In this document: positions 24,313 to 34,240 of the stretch, piece after piece
Layout of the letters: every line of letters starts with the position of its first letter
Position numbering within the stretch: the first letter of the stretch is position 1
Assembly (NCBI RefSeq): GCF_000346465.2
Contig: NC_034009.1
Span: 23,862,225 to 23,926,224, forward strand
Length of the DNA stretch: 64,000 nt
Source of the DNA: Prunus persica
Taxonomy: Eukaryota > Streptophyta > Magnoliopsida > Rosales > Rosaceae
Direction: 5' to 3'
Made by a program: the position numbers and the translations under genes
Notes under the pieces: generated by a model
Seen by the model: the letters and a program-made list of their open reading frames with translations, nothing else
What the model was told of the DNA's origin: nothing
Databases searched by the model: none

Positions 24313-24864
24313 TTATGTTCCGGAAGCCTCTGAAGGAAGAGGACGACGCCTCTTAAGCTTAGCCATGAGCCTCTCATGGTCTCCCAAAATTCTTTCATTG
24401 GAGACCTGCAACATGTCTAGCCTTCTCAGTGTATCAACAGAATACGAACTCACCAGTTTCAACAAGGCATTATTCTCTCCTTTAAGTTTCTCAACCTCCT
24501 GTTGAGACTCATGAAGCATTCTTTGGAGAGACGAATTTTCAGTTGTTAAATTCTCAACCTCGTTTGCTCTGGCACGCAAACGATCAGCCATGTTAGAAAC
24601 AGAAACAGCACTCTGAATGCTAAAAGCCATTGAGTCATCAATAGCCTCTTCCTCTGATCTCCCTGTCAACAACATTTCATCCATTGGAGTAATGCAATTC
24701 CTAGCTACTGTGACAGCAGTAGCATCATTCATCATCACAGAATCATTAACTGTGAGATGACGATTTTTGGATACAAAGGATGGACGCCAAACTTGGGCGT
24801 CACTGGTTGTTGTGGGAGTATCATTTAAATTGAAATAATTTGGGCAGGAAGAAGAGGAAGCCAT
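24313..24864 (-). CDS. Coiled-coil ORF of the LTR element
   Basis: This is a 183-aa intact reading frame in the sense strand of the LTR element. Residues 1-85 are acidic, Ser/Thr/Asn-rich and low in hydrophobic order (start MASSSSCPNYFNLNDTPTTT). Residues about 95-150 form a leucine-heptad coiled coil (ADRLRARANEVENLTTENSS then MLHESQQEVEKLKGENNALL). A basic tail KLKRRRPLP follows. There is no zinc knuckle, protease, integrase or RT motif. Intactness in an otherwise gene-free, very young element suggests it is maintained, perhaps as a gag-like or RNA-packaging helper. The function is not known to me. It could instead be a host-derived coiled-coil fragment. Confidence 0.65.
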   Translation of the reverse strand: MASSSSCPNYFNLNDTPTTTSDAQVWRPSFVSKNRHLTVNDSVMMNDATAVTVARNCITPMDEMLLTGRSEEEAIDDSMAFSIQSAVSVSNMADRLRARANEVENLTTENSSLQRMLHESQQEVEKLKGENNALLKLVSSYSVDTLRRLDMLQVSNERILGDHERLMAKLKRRRPLPSEASGT

Positions 24865-25493
24865 TTTTAAGAAGGTTTCAAAGAAAGCCTTAAGAAAACT
24901 AAAGTTTCAGAAAATGAAGGAAGTTAAGTTGAAATGCAGTTGCTCCAATCAAGTTTTGCAAAGGCAATATCTATAGGAGGAAATATGGCTACAGTCTTTT
25001 CAGAATCCCAATATCTTTTCGGATCCCCATATTTTCTTTCCCAGATTCCAAAACTTCACGTGGCCTCCATTAATGTTTGTCGGCACTTTCAGCGTTTTCA
25101 AAGTATTATTTTCGTCAAAAGCCGATCTTGCTTTGCGGATTTCACGGAGCTACTTTTTCAAAAGTATCCCGAGAATCTCGCAATTTTCCTATGGTTAATT
25201 TGAAATTCACCGGTTCTACCTATTCATTGTATTTGTGTATAAATGTGTTACTAACGAAATTTTCTTTGCAGAAGACATCCAGTTTTCTCCATACCTGGTG
25301 ATGCGATATCTACTTATTTTTCTTATCAGTGAGCACTCAATATGCCCGAGAAGCAAGACTATCTCTGATCATCCATTCAGGAAGCGAGACTATCCCTGAT
25401 CACGTTTACGCCACATCAGGGAACTGTGAAGGCGACCTTATGCTCTAATCTCCGGAAGTTTTTCTAGACTAGGAGAAATGAGAGCTGGTTGTT

Positions 25494-25607
25494 TGCTCCC
25501 ACCAGCTTCCTTCCTTGATTGCTGAGCTTGTTGTCTGCTCCCACCAGCTTCCTTCCTTGATTGCTGAGCTTGTTGTCTGCTCCCACCAGCTTCCTTCCTT
25601 GATTGCT
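25494..25607. repeat. 42-bp tandem repeat, 2.7 copies
   Basis: Units start at 25494, 25536 and 25578 with TGCTCCCACCAGCTTCCTTC. On the minus strand they keep frame and encode a 14-residue QQSRKEAGG-type repeat in a 64-codon frame (25438-25632). There is no evidence that this frame is expressed. Confidence 0.9.
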
Positions 25608-27207
25608 TACCTTCTCTTGCAATCAATATCACATTATTTTTGCATTTTTTCTCTTTTTGTAACTCTCTGAGGATTATTTATTTTTGACAGAGAAAAGAGT
25701 TGTGATTTTGCTCTTGCAGGATATAACTAGATCATCAAGCGCTACATTTACTGGGCCGATACAAGCTTGAATGATACTTGAGAAAAGTTTCTCCCACCTA
25801 ATGACGTAAGCAATACTTGTGTTATTTTATGCTTATATACTTATTTGATATTTTATCCGTTCCAAAAGAATGGCTTGTATGTATCCACGAATTATTAATG
25901 CAAATTTTACAGATTGCAAGTTGGATACATTGATAATACACTGCACAGATTAAAGTCCCATAAGAACAGAATATGGGTATAGCAGTGATCAATATGATGC
26001 ACGCCTGTTGCGTAGCAAATGATGTGGATTGAAGTCCCGAAAGGACAATCCTTTGACATGTCAATATTGATATTATACACGCCTAATGCGTAGCAAATTA
26101 TATGGGTTAAAATCCCATAATATGGGTTAAGGTCCCAGAAATTAATTGACATGTATGTATTAATCTGTGGCATGCCTTCAGCATGACAGATATATGAGTT
26201 CTAAATGTTCCAACTCCCTAAATGGAGATTATCCACGCCCTACTGCTAAATAACGCTCCAATGGAGGTTATAATCCACATTCTCACATAATAAAAGCCCC
26301 ATGAAGTGGCTTGGGTACCCAAAAGCAAAGAAATGCTTATAATTGATGCATGCGCATGCAAATGAGAATGATGGGATCATGAATTGATGAATGGCAATTT
26401 TTGACCATGAATTGATGAATGACAATTTTTAGTTTTGGAGTAGCTACTCAAATCATCAATGGGCTGTGTTGATTGGAACCACGTTCAATTATTAAATGTC
26501 GACAATATCATTGGCCAAAATGGAACGAGGTAATTCCATTATAAATGAGAATGAACGTGAAAGAACAAACCCACAGTACGAACCCCAAAATTTGTTAATA
26601 CTGAAATTTATACTTGGGTGTTCGGAATAAAAGGGAATATACCTACTTTGTATGACACACTGTTTCTAGCAGAAACAAGGAATGTTGGGTTTTCTCCATA
26701 TTTACAGATTCAATTGTGCCCCCCCTTATTACACAATTACGGAGACCAACATATTATCTTTAAGGGTTATTAAATGCACGGAGCATATCGCCAGAAGCGA
26801 TTTCCTAAAGATGTATAAATAGCTGGGTTAAAGCTATATAATGTGTCATAAAGTTTAATCCCTTTTAAACAAAATCCGTTGAGAGGATTGACATTGCATA
26901 AAGCAAGTCCCTAAAGGACATGTGCTTGAAGCACAAAATTTGTACTCAATATTAATATGCATAAATTACCTCAGTGAGTACATTGATTATAATGTGATTG
27001 CAACACATTAATATTTGTCTCGACTTAAAAATCGAGCATTATGCCAACGAGATTCTTGCTTATACTAAGAAAGTATTGAAGCATTTTTATGAGGATTATC
27101 CGTTGGACACTTTAAGGATTTTTCGGAAGTATACTAGACCAGATAGAGCTCAGCTCCACACTAGAGAATTCAGCTAGTATAGTTAAAGCGAATTCGTGCT
27201 GATAACG

Positions 27208-27373
27208 TGTTATAAAACCAAAGAATTTGAGAGAGAATTTAGATGGAGAGAAGGAATGTTTTCTCTTCTCATTGAATCTGTGTTCAGAATGTGTATTATA
27301 CAATGAAGGGATGAACCCTTATATAGGCAAAGCCTAAGGAACATGTGGGCTCCACAACTAATTATTTACAACA
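27208..27373 (-). repeat. 5' LTR of the 6.7-kb element
   Basis: 166-bp terminal repeat, upstream in the sense of the element. The primer-binding-site-like sequence lies directly inside it, at 27207 and below. Confidence 0.95.
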
Positions 27374-27387
27374 CAATTCTATTTTAT

Positions 27388-29448
27388 CAAAGCCTAACAA
27401 TTTTAGGAAAACAACTAGATAAAATAGAAACAAAATTTGATAAAATTCTTACCCAAGAAGTGAACCCCAAACCTACGAAAGAAAAACCTTTAGTCAAATT
27501 CCAAGACTTAAAACCTGGTCAAACACTTCAGACAACCCCCACAATAAAGAAAATAGAAGAAATGCTTGAACAATTGACACCAATCAAAGAAAAACCCACT
27601 AAACCAGAGTCATCCACAACCCTTAAGGTCATCCAAGTAAACCCAATAGATACGGAGTGAAGCCCTGACATTGACACTGATTCTAGTAATATATCAAAAA
27701 TAGAAAACGCCTTTAACAATTTAAAACTCAGTAGACTAAGGAGTAAAATAAATCCCACTAGTTTAACAAAGAACTAGTATCCTAAGCCAACTCCCCCAGA
27801 TATCTAGTTTGAAGAAAGAAATTTTCAAAGCCAATTCTGAGTCTCTTCTGATAAACTTTATGAGCGGAATATTGATGGCATGTCTGAACAAGAAATTATG
27901 AATAAATTGCAGCACATGTCTATGGTCGCCAATAGTTACATCACTAATCACAACCTTAGACAGTTAGAAATAGTGCCCCTTTTAGAAACAGCATTCACAG
28001 GAACTTTACATTCTTGGTGGGATAAACATCTCACAGAATAGTCAAAACGACAAATAGTACATGCAATAAAACTAAATGAAGATGGATTCCCTACATTTGA
28101 TGAAAATGTCAATATGGGAATTGAAGATGGAGTCAATACCTTATTATACACAATAATTGAACATTTCATAGGTACACCTAGTAACACTATAGCTAGAATT
28201 CATGATCATCTTAGCAACCTTAGATGTCCCAAGTTGAGTGATTTCAGATGGTACAAAGATGTATTTATATCTAGAGTCATGCTAAGAGATGACAGTAATC
28301 AACCATTTTGGAAAGAAAAATTCATTAACGGTCTTCCCAATCTTTTCACACACAAAATACGAGTGCTTATAAGTAATGATCCAGGTCACATAGATTTCGA
28401 TAGTTTAACTTATGGAAATATTATTAGTACAATTAACCAAGTAGGAATGAAAATGTGCGTTGACATGAAAATAGGTAAACAAATTCAGTCAGAAAGAAAT
28501 TCAGCTAAATATGAATTAGGATATTTCTGTGAACAGTATGGTTTAGCATCTATTCCTCCATCTAGAAAAGTTAAGCATAAGAATTAAGACCAAAACAGTC
28601 GAACAAGACGTTACACTAAAAAACGACAATCCTTCAAAAATGATAATGAATTTTATAGTAAAAACAAGTTTAACCCAAAGAGAAAAAATTGGTCAAAAGT
28701 ACCCAAAGAATATAGAAAAGACAAATTTAAAAAGAACACCGACAAAAGAAAAGTTGAGTGCTGGAAATGTAAAAAACATGGTCATTATGCTAATGAATGT
28801 AAAGTAAAAGACACAATCAAGCAATTAAAAATCATAGATGAAGAAAAAGCCCGGTTAATTAAAGTTTTAGAATTAAGAAACTCTGAGTCTAGTGAAATTG
28901 AGACCCCGGTAACAAGCTCAGTAGACTATAGTTCCACATATTCCTAATCAAGTTCCCCAAAAATCCAAATCGGTTGTAGGGATAATTGTTGTAATGTCTT
29001 AACTAAGTCAATAAAACTCCTTACAAAACAAGAAGAGCAAGAAGAATTATTAATTGATTTAATTAGTAAAGTAGAAAATCCAGAATTAAAATCAGATTAT
29101 TTAAAGAAATTTAAAAAAGTCATTGGTCAGGAAGAAACGAGTCAACGCATTCCCCCACAAATAAGTCTAAATACTAGCTTAGAACAATTCAACAAAAGAA
29201 CAGAAGTCACTTTACAAGATTTACAACTTGAAGTAAAAACCATAAAAAAGGAAATCGCTGAGTTAAAACTGTTCAACCGACAATTACAAAGTGATAATAC
29301 TGAAATCAAACAAGACTTGATTAATCTACTAGAAAAAATAAAACCTAACAACAACGGTAAAAGACAGTTTGAAGACCAATCTGAAGATGAAGATGAACAT
29401 TCAAGTACCGACAAAGCTATTAATTTGCTTCTCAGTGTCAGGGCTTGA
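27388..29448 (+). pseudogene. Endogenous pararetrovirus: linker and capsid region
   Basis: This is a decayed copy of caulimovirid (family Caulimoviridae) coding DNA. From left to right: the linker (27388-27660, ending in a TGA), a capsid-type domain (about 27850-28587), a lysine-rich stretch, a CCHC zinc knuckle of the C-X2-C-X4-H-X4-C form at 28759-28800, and a downstream coiled-coil region ending at a stop near 29448. The capsid and knuckle are in one frame, interrupted by stops near 27801, 27838, 28038, 28585 and 28945. No protease, reverse transcriptase or RNase H is present in the window. It resembles florendovirus/petuvirus-type endogenous elements. It is an inactive genomic fossil. Confidence 0.85.
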
Positions 29449-29454
29449 CTCTAT

Positions 29455-29724
29455 TGTAACATCCCACATCGATCAACGGAGAGGGGGTGATGTGCCTTAT
29501 ATGTACATACCCGCCTACATCTAGCATGATGCTTTTTGGGAGCTCATTGGCTTCAGAGTCATGGGAACTCCGAAGTTAAGCGAGTTGGGGCTAGAGTAAT
29601 CTCAGAATGGGTGACCCACTGGGAAGTTGCTCGTAAGTTCCAAGAAACAAAACTGTGAGGGCAGAGAGGGGGGCCCAAAGCGGACAATATCGTGCTAAGG
29701 CGGAGCCAATCCCGGGATGTGACA
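29455..29724 (+). mobile_element. Solo LTR of a Cassandra TRIM element
   Basis: The 270-bp sequence begins TGTAACATCCCACATCG and ends GGGATGTGACA, the termini of Cassandra LTRs. Its middle (about 29560-29635) is 5S rRNA-like: AACTCCGAAGTTAAGCGAGT, then GGGTGACCCACTGGGAAGTT, which include the Pol III internal control region. There is no internal domain or second LTR, so it is a solo LTR. The 5-bp flanks are TCTAT and TCTGT, a duplication with one change. It interrupts the inverted viral copy. Confidence 0.92.
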
Positions 29725-31494
29725 TCTGTATCTATTGGGTTGACTTGGATGACCTTAAGGGTTGAGGATGACTCTGGTTTAGTGGGTTTTTCTTCGACTG
29801 GTGTCAATTGTTCAAGCATTTCTTCTATTTTCTTCATTGTAGGGGTTGTCTTAAGTGTTTGACTAGGTTTTAGGTCTTGGAATTTGACTAAAGATTTTTC
29901 TTTCGTAGGTTTGGGGTTCACTTCTTGGGTAAGAATTTTATCAAATTTTGTTTCTATTTTATCTAGTTGTTTTCCTAAAATTATTAGGCTTTGATTTGTA
30001 TAATTATTTTGCTCAACCAATTTTTTATCATTTTGTTCGGGGATTTTAAAGGGACTAGCAGTGATTTTAGCATTTTTATGATTAATAATAATTATTTCTA
30101 CTGGCGGATGACTAGTTATGACTTCTGTGTTGTCTTCTTTTTTCCACTTTTCTTGTGTTAAAGTACTTATTTCTTTCTTGTGCTGATAAAGATTTTCAAC
30201 AAAACCAAGAAAGAATATTTTAGACTTAGTTTGCAACATGTAACTTTTTCCATTCATTAAAAATTTGATGTCTTTTTTCTTTACTTGAATAGGTTGTTCT
30301 ATATCTATTGCGTCTTTCAATATTTTCTTTTGGCTCGAGATGTTTATCAAGAGTTTTCCAATGTATTTTAAATTTCTTATTTAGGGTCCTTAATTGGTTA
30401 TCTACTGGGATGGCTTCGGCTTCGAAATTTGTTTGCGTAAGAGAGTCTGGTCCTTCATTTTCTTCGATTGATTTTTTATTGTAACATGGGTGACTAACTT
30501 GAGAGCTTTTCCTAAGTGATGCTAGCTTCAGGTCGTTTAGGGTTTTTTCTAATTTCAAATCCTTTCTAGAGTAAAGAAGGAAGCTGCGAAAGAATGTCTA
30601 GCAGGAGTATGTTTAAAGGATTGACTAGGTGTTGGGAGCTGTTGTATCTGTATTGAGGACTTGTGGGTCTGATTTCTAAAATTTATTTTTACTGTACCGT
30701 TGATGCTGAATAGGAGCGGGTTGACTTTCTGTTGCTAGTGTCCAATCTAGGAGTAGAGTTACTTCTGACCACTTAATTGCATGGGGGACTATTATGTTAG
30801 CATCAGCTTTACTACTTTGGATAAGCAAGGTTTGGTCTTTTGGGCTTTTATTTAGATATTGAAAATTCATATTAGTTCCTGTGACTTTATAATAAATTCT
30901 ATAGACTAGGGCTAGAGGCTGAGTACCTGGCAAGACTTTATATCTCAAAGTTTTAATGTTTAATGTCAAAGTCTTTAATATGTAGGGATCACTAAGGCTT
31001 ACTGTGAAGTCTAGGTACCAGTCAAAATGAATTGGACCATTAAACAGACTCGACTCTATGATTCCTAGAGTACTATCACTAAAATTGGTGAATCTTCCAT
31101 CACGTAGGCAAAGTAAAATGGAGGCATTTAGTCCTAATCGAGTAAGAGGTTTTACTGCTACTTGAACTAGGCCAATGTGAAGGAAATTATTTCCATCTCT
31201 CTTATGTTTCTTTATTGACTCAAGATTAAGTAATTGACAAGTTTCGTGTTCTTTACTTAAGGCGTAGACTTGCTCAATTGTTTTGACATGGGTTGTACTT
31301 TTGAAGGAGGAAAGTGACCATCTTTTCTTCTAAATTTATGTACTAGGGACTTTGGGGATATTCCAGTCTTTGTAATCAATTTCACTATTAGTTTCATATT
31401 CTATTTGTTCTTCATTTACTATTTCTGGGAGTTTACTAGTATTGGTTCTAGAACTGCTACTGTTATAAAAGTTTGATCTAAACATGCGACTCAT
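29725..31494 (-). pseudogene. Endogenous pararetrovirus: movement-protein copy
   Basis: The minus strand from an ATG at 31494 encodes a caulimovirid movement-protein (30K superfamily) region and then the same linker as at 27388. Recognisable segments are FLHIGLVQVAVKPLTR, a FNGPIHFDWY block and YKVLPGTQPLALVYRIYYKV. Two stops near 31330-31338 and later frameshifts break it. The copy continues past the Cassandra insertion to about 29430, where it meets the plus-strand capsid copy. In a living virus this protein would move particles between cells; here it is dead sequence. Confidence 0.85.
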
Positions 31495-31990
31495 CAAAGC
31501 AAGCTTACTGGTTCTTCACTTTTGGGTGAGAAGAAAACCTGAAATTCTACTGTAGACTCAAGGCTACCTGAAAACCTAGGAACTCTCTTTCTCTCCGCTC
31601 AGGCCTTACCTAGGTCTTATTTGTTTGGAATCTAGGACTTATTGTTTGGGTTGGAAGAGAGTGACAGACAAACTGGTAATCGTTGAAATAACAGTATGAA
31701 CTTACAGATGAACTTCTAACTCATAGGGGAAGCTACCAGCAACTTGGGCGAAATGAGAAGCAAATTTAGAATGACTCTTCAACACTTACAGCTCTAATAT
31801 CAAGAAGGGAGTAGTGCCAGTAAGGGAGTAATGCATAAACGGAAATAATGCTTAAATGAGAGAACTTACAGAAAATTTTGACTGAAAGATTTTATTGATA
31901 GAAAGTAGCACTCATATTTTACAGAAAATCTTGACTGAAAGATTTTATTAATAGAAGTAGCACTCATATTTTACAAGTAGAGCTTTCATA
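31495..31990 (-). other. Viral leader with tRNA-Met primer site and 56-bp duplication
   Basis: Upstream of the movement-protein copy, minus-strand TGATATTAGAGC (31802-31791) matches the plant tRNA-Met primer-binding consensus of caulimovirids at 10 of 12 bases. A direct tandem duplication containing TTGACTGAAAGATTTTATT lies at about 31863-31978. TATATATG (minus, about 31988) is a promoter candidate. Confidence 0.65.
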
Positions 31991-32628
31991 TATATATGGT
32001 CCCCTTCTACTGAGGGATTCATCAAATAATTTTATTTGAAGGACACCATATAGGGTCCCTTACTAATTTTTTTTCAAAGATCCAAACCATCTATTTTTTA
32101 AGTCTATATTCATAGATCATCCTTGCAAAAAATTAGACAAATCGAAAACCCTAGATGACTAGAGCCCTATAAATACATGACTAGAGCCCTATAAATACAT
32201 GACTATATTCAACACATAAGTTATTTCAAAATCCAATTTCTGCCCAAAAAACCCTACACACTCTCTCTCTCGCCGCCGCCCCTCTCTCCATATTTTCCCA
32301 TCACGGCTCCAACCACCACATACGACTCCAGCCACCCAGTTCTCACCCTAGAGAAAACTCCGTACTATTTTTTAGCTATTATTTCTCCTTGATACAATCG
32401 AACTAACTTAGGCATTAGAAGGCCTTTGGCGTGTGGTCTTTTACTCTAGTTTAATTTTACAAGGATCAAGGAAGAGAGAAAAATAAGTTCCAAGGGCGAA
32501 GGGCGAAGGATTTTCAATACAATCCCATAACCAGGAGGCAAATAGAGTTCACAGAAATAATAAGAAGAAGAAAAAAAAAAGTTACACATTTATTATCAGT
32601 AAAGTAGAAGCAATATGAGGAAGCCAAG
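31991..32628. other. Right edge of the viral island and 3' flank of next gene
   Basis: The 25-bp unit ATGACTAGAGCCCTATAAATAC is tandemly duplicated at about 32155-32205, giving two TATAAATA boxes. No reading frame of note follows. The last part should contain the 3' UTR of the minus-strand gene starting at 33935. Confidence 0.5.
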
Positions 32629-33935
32629 CTAGGCTGTATGTGCCATAGTATCAAATGTTTTTCTCCTAACCAAGAGGCAAGTGATGCTGGATGGCTGGGT
32701 GTGTGTATTGTTAAGGGTGCATAGAACAAAATCAGGGCGGTATAGAGCAAGCGTCAACCGATCCTCCCCCAAAACCAAACCAGTTGCATCAAGCAAAACA
32801 TGCCATGAGTTTCTGTGTGCTTCTGAGATCCAATGCATGGAGTATTTAGTCCCATTCACAGTGGCTGGATAGGAAAACAGTCCCTTTGGACTGTGCTTGC
32901 ACTTTCTTCTGAAGTACTGGCTAAGTTGTGATCCTTTGATCCTCAAATCCAACCAAGTTTCTGGTGCTGATATGATCCTTGTTTCTTTGTTGGAGGCAAA
33001 TTCCCTTATGGCATCAGTCTCGTCACTGACAATGGTCATATAGTAATTTCCTCTGAAGAAAGGGTAACTCTCACCAATCATCACCATAGCATCTTTGTAA
33101 TTGGCCATGAACAGGACTAAATAGTCCTCCTCTTGCAACCCACATTGCTTCAAGGCTCTATTGCTAGCTTGGACCTCAGGAATGGAGACAAAATTGCCTT
33201 GGAATGAAGATTTCTTGGTCAGGATATCAAGCAGTCTTGAAGGCTCCATTTGGGTCCTGTCAAGATCAGAGTGAGTGGTGCTAAATGGGGAAAGCTCTTT
33301 TGGTGTCACACTCTTGGGTGACTTGAGCTTCTCTTGGGGTGTTGTTGCTGAAGATTCTTCATTGATGGAAAGATTATCAATTTCTAGTTTTTCCACCTCT
33401 TCCACTAGACCATTGCAGTATTGTGGGTACTTTGCAAAGATGTATTGCTGAACATAAAGCATCTCACTTGGTGTTATTGGACCTGACCATCTTAGATCAA
33501 GGCCTCTGAGTGAGGATATGGCTTCTGCTATCAAGTGAGCAGGAAACATAGTATGTGCCTTCTGTAAATCAAACAAGTTTTAACAGAAAAGTAAATCAAT
33601 ATGAAAATTTGTTGGAAACCCATAAAAGATATTGTACCAATTAGTCATATAATTGGATTAACTGACCTTGATCACCATGCTGCTTGGCCTTCCATCTTTC
33701 TTTGGACTTCCATCTTGAGTTGGTGATTTTGGTAAAGAACCAGAAGCCAGTTCTTGGATTTCACCATTTACTATATCCTAAACAGTAGCAAAGTGGAAAT
33801 TTACAGATCAAAATTTCAGCAGTAAATTTAAAGTAAGTTACAGAGGAAACTTTTTCTTTCTGGGATCACAAACAGAAGATCATGTACCTTAAGTTTGCCA
33901 TTCATGATGTCCTTTTCTTGTATGTTTCTGCCCAT
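32629..33935 (-). CDS. Molybdenum-cofactor-sulfurase-like PLP-fold protein
   Basis: This is a plant protein of the pyridoxal-phosphate transferase fold, related to the MOCOS-like proteins. Exons are 33935-33888, 33777-33667 and 33561-32629 (363 aa), all GT-AG and phase 0. The N-terminal 50 residues are variable. Then come HLIAEAISSLRGLDLRWSGP, a Ser/Pro-rich linker, and a transferase-like core: DYLVLFMANYKDAMVMIGES, YYMTIVSDETDAIREFA, ISAPETWLDLRIKGSQLSQY, GLFSYPATVNGTKYS and HWISEAHRNSWHVLLDAT. In the place where catalytic relatives carry the PLP-binding lysine (S-F-Y-K type), this protein reads CTLNNTHTQPS, so it is probably not a normal PLP enzyme. Function is unknown. Start choice: the first in-frame ATG after an overlapping upstream frame. 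Confidence 0.8.
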
Positions 33936-34087
33936 TCTGCCTCTTGTCCTTCCTTTGAAACCAAGAGGACTAAACTAGGGCCAAATATACTGCAAACCAC
34001 AACTAGCAAAGAAATCAGAAGCAAGAGAAAAGTCAAGAGGGCAGAGGAAATAGAAATTGAGAACCACAAGCGTAGTTGTGAAGACAA
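33902..34087 (-). other. Overlapping uORF with a membrane segment
   Basis: A 61-codon frame begins 152 bp upstream of the MOCOS-like start and overlaps it in another frame. It encodes a strongly hydrophobic stretch (SALLTFLLLLISLLVVVCSI), then a charged tail. It could reduce translation of the main frame. It could also be the true first exon of an alternatively spliced, membrane-anchored form. No donor that would join the frames was found. Confidence 0.35.
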
Positions 34088-34240
34088 GTCTTTGTTATAT
34101 GAACATTATATGCTGCAGGGTTGGGATCCAATTGAATATTAAAGTAAACCACATATATTCAAGACAGAGAGAAATGCCACCAAGTGATGAAAGCAACACC
34201 CACACACAGCAATGGTGTAGTTTATTGGATTATAATCACC

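Larger units (their letters stand above)
20698..27373 (-). mobile_element. Young non-autonomous LTR retrotransposon, 6.7 kb
   Basis: Direct 166-bp LTRs at 20698-20863 and 27208-27373 differ at one base. Perfect CAATT target duplications flank the element (20693-20697 and 27374-27378). Orientation is minus: LTRs read TGTTGTAAAT...TTATAACA. A polypurine tract CCAAGGGGGAG precedes the 3' LTR (20864-20874). A primer-site-like CGTTATCAGCACGA follows the 5' LTR (27207 downward). It does not begin with TGG, so it is only tRNA-Met-like. Each LTR has a sense-strand TATATAAG. No gag, protease, integrase or reverse transcriptase was found. Instead there is a 183-aa coiled-coil ORF, internal repeats and antisense captured host fragments. 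This looks like a large retrotransposon derivative (LARD-like) mobilised in trans, probably by a Copia relative. Confidence 0.9.

Noticed and set aside
29540..29640. A functional 5S rRNA gene
   Set aside because: Homology lies inside Cassandra LTR ends and the sequence is diverged; no 5S gene cluster.
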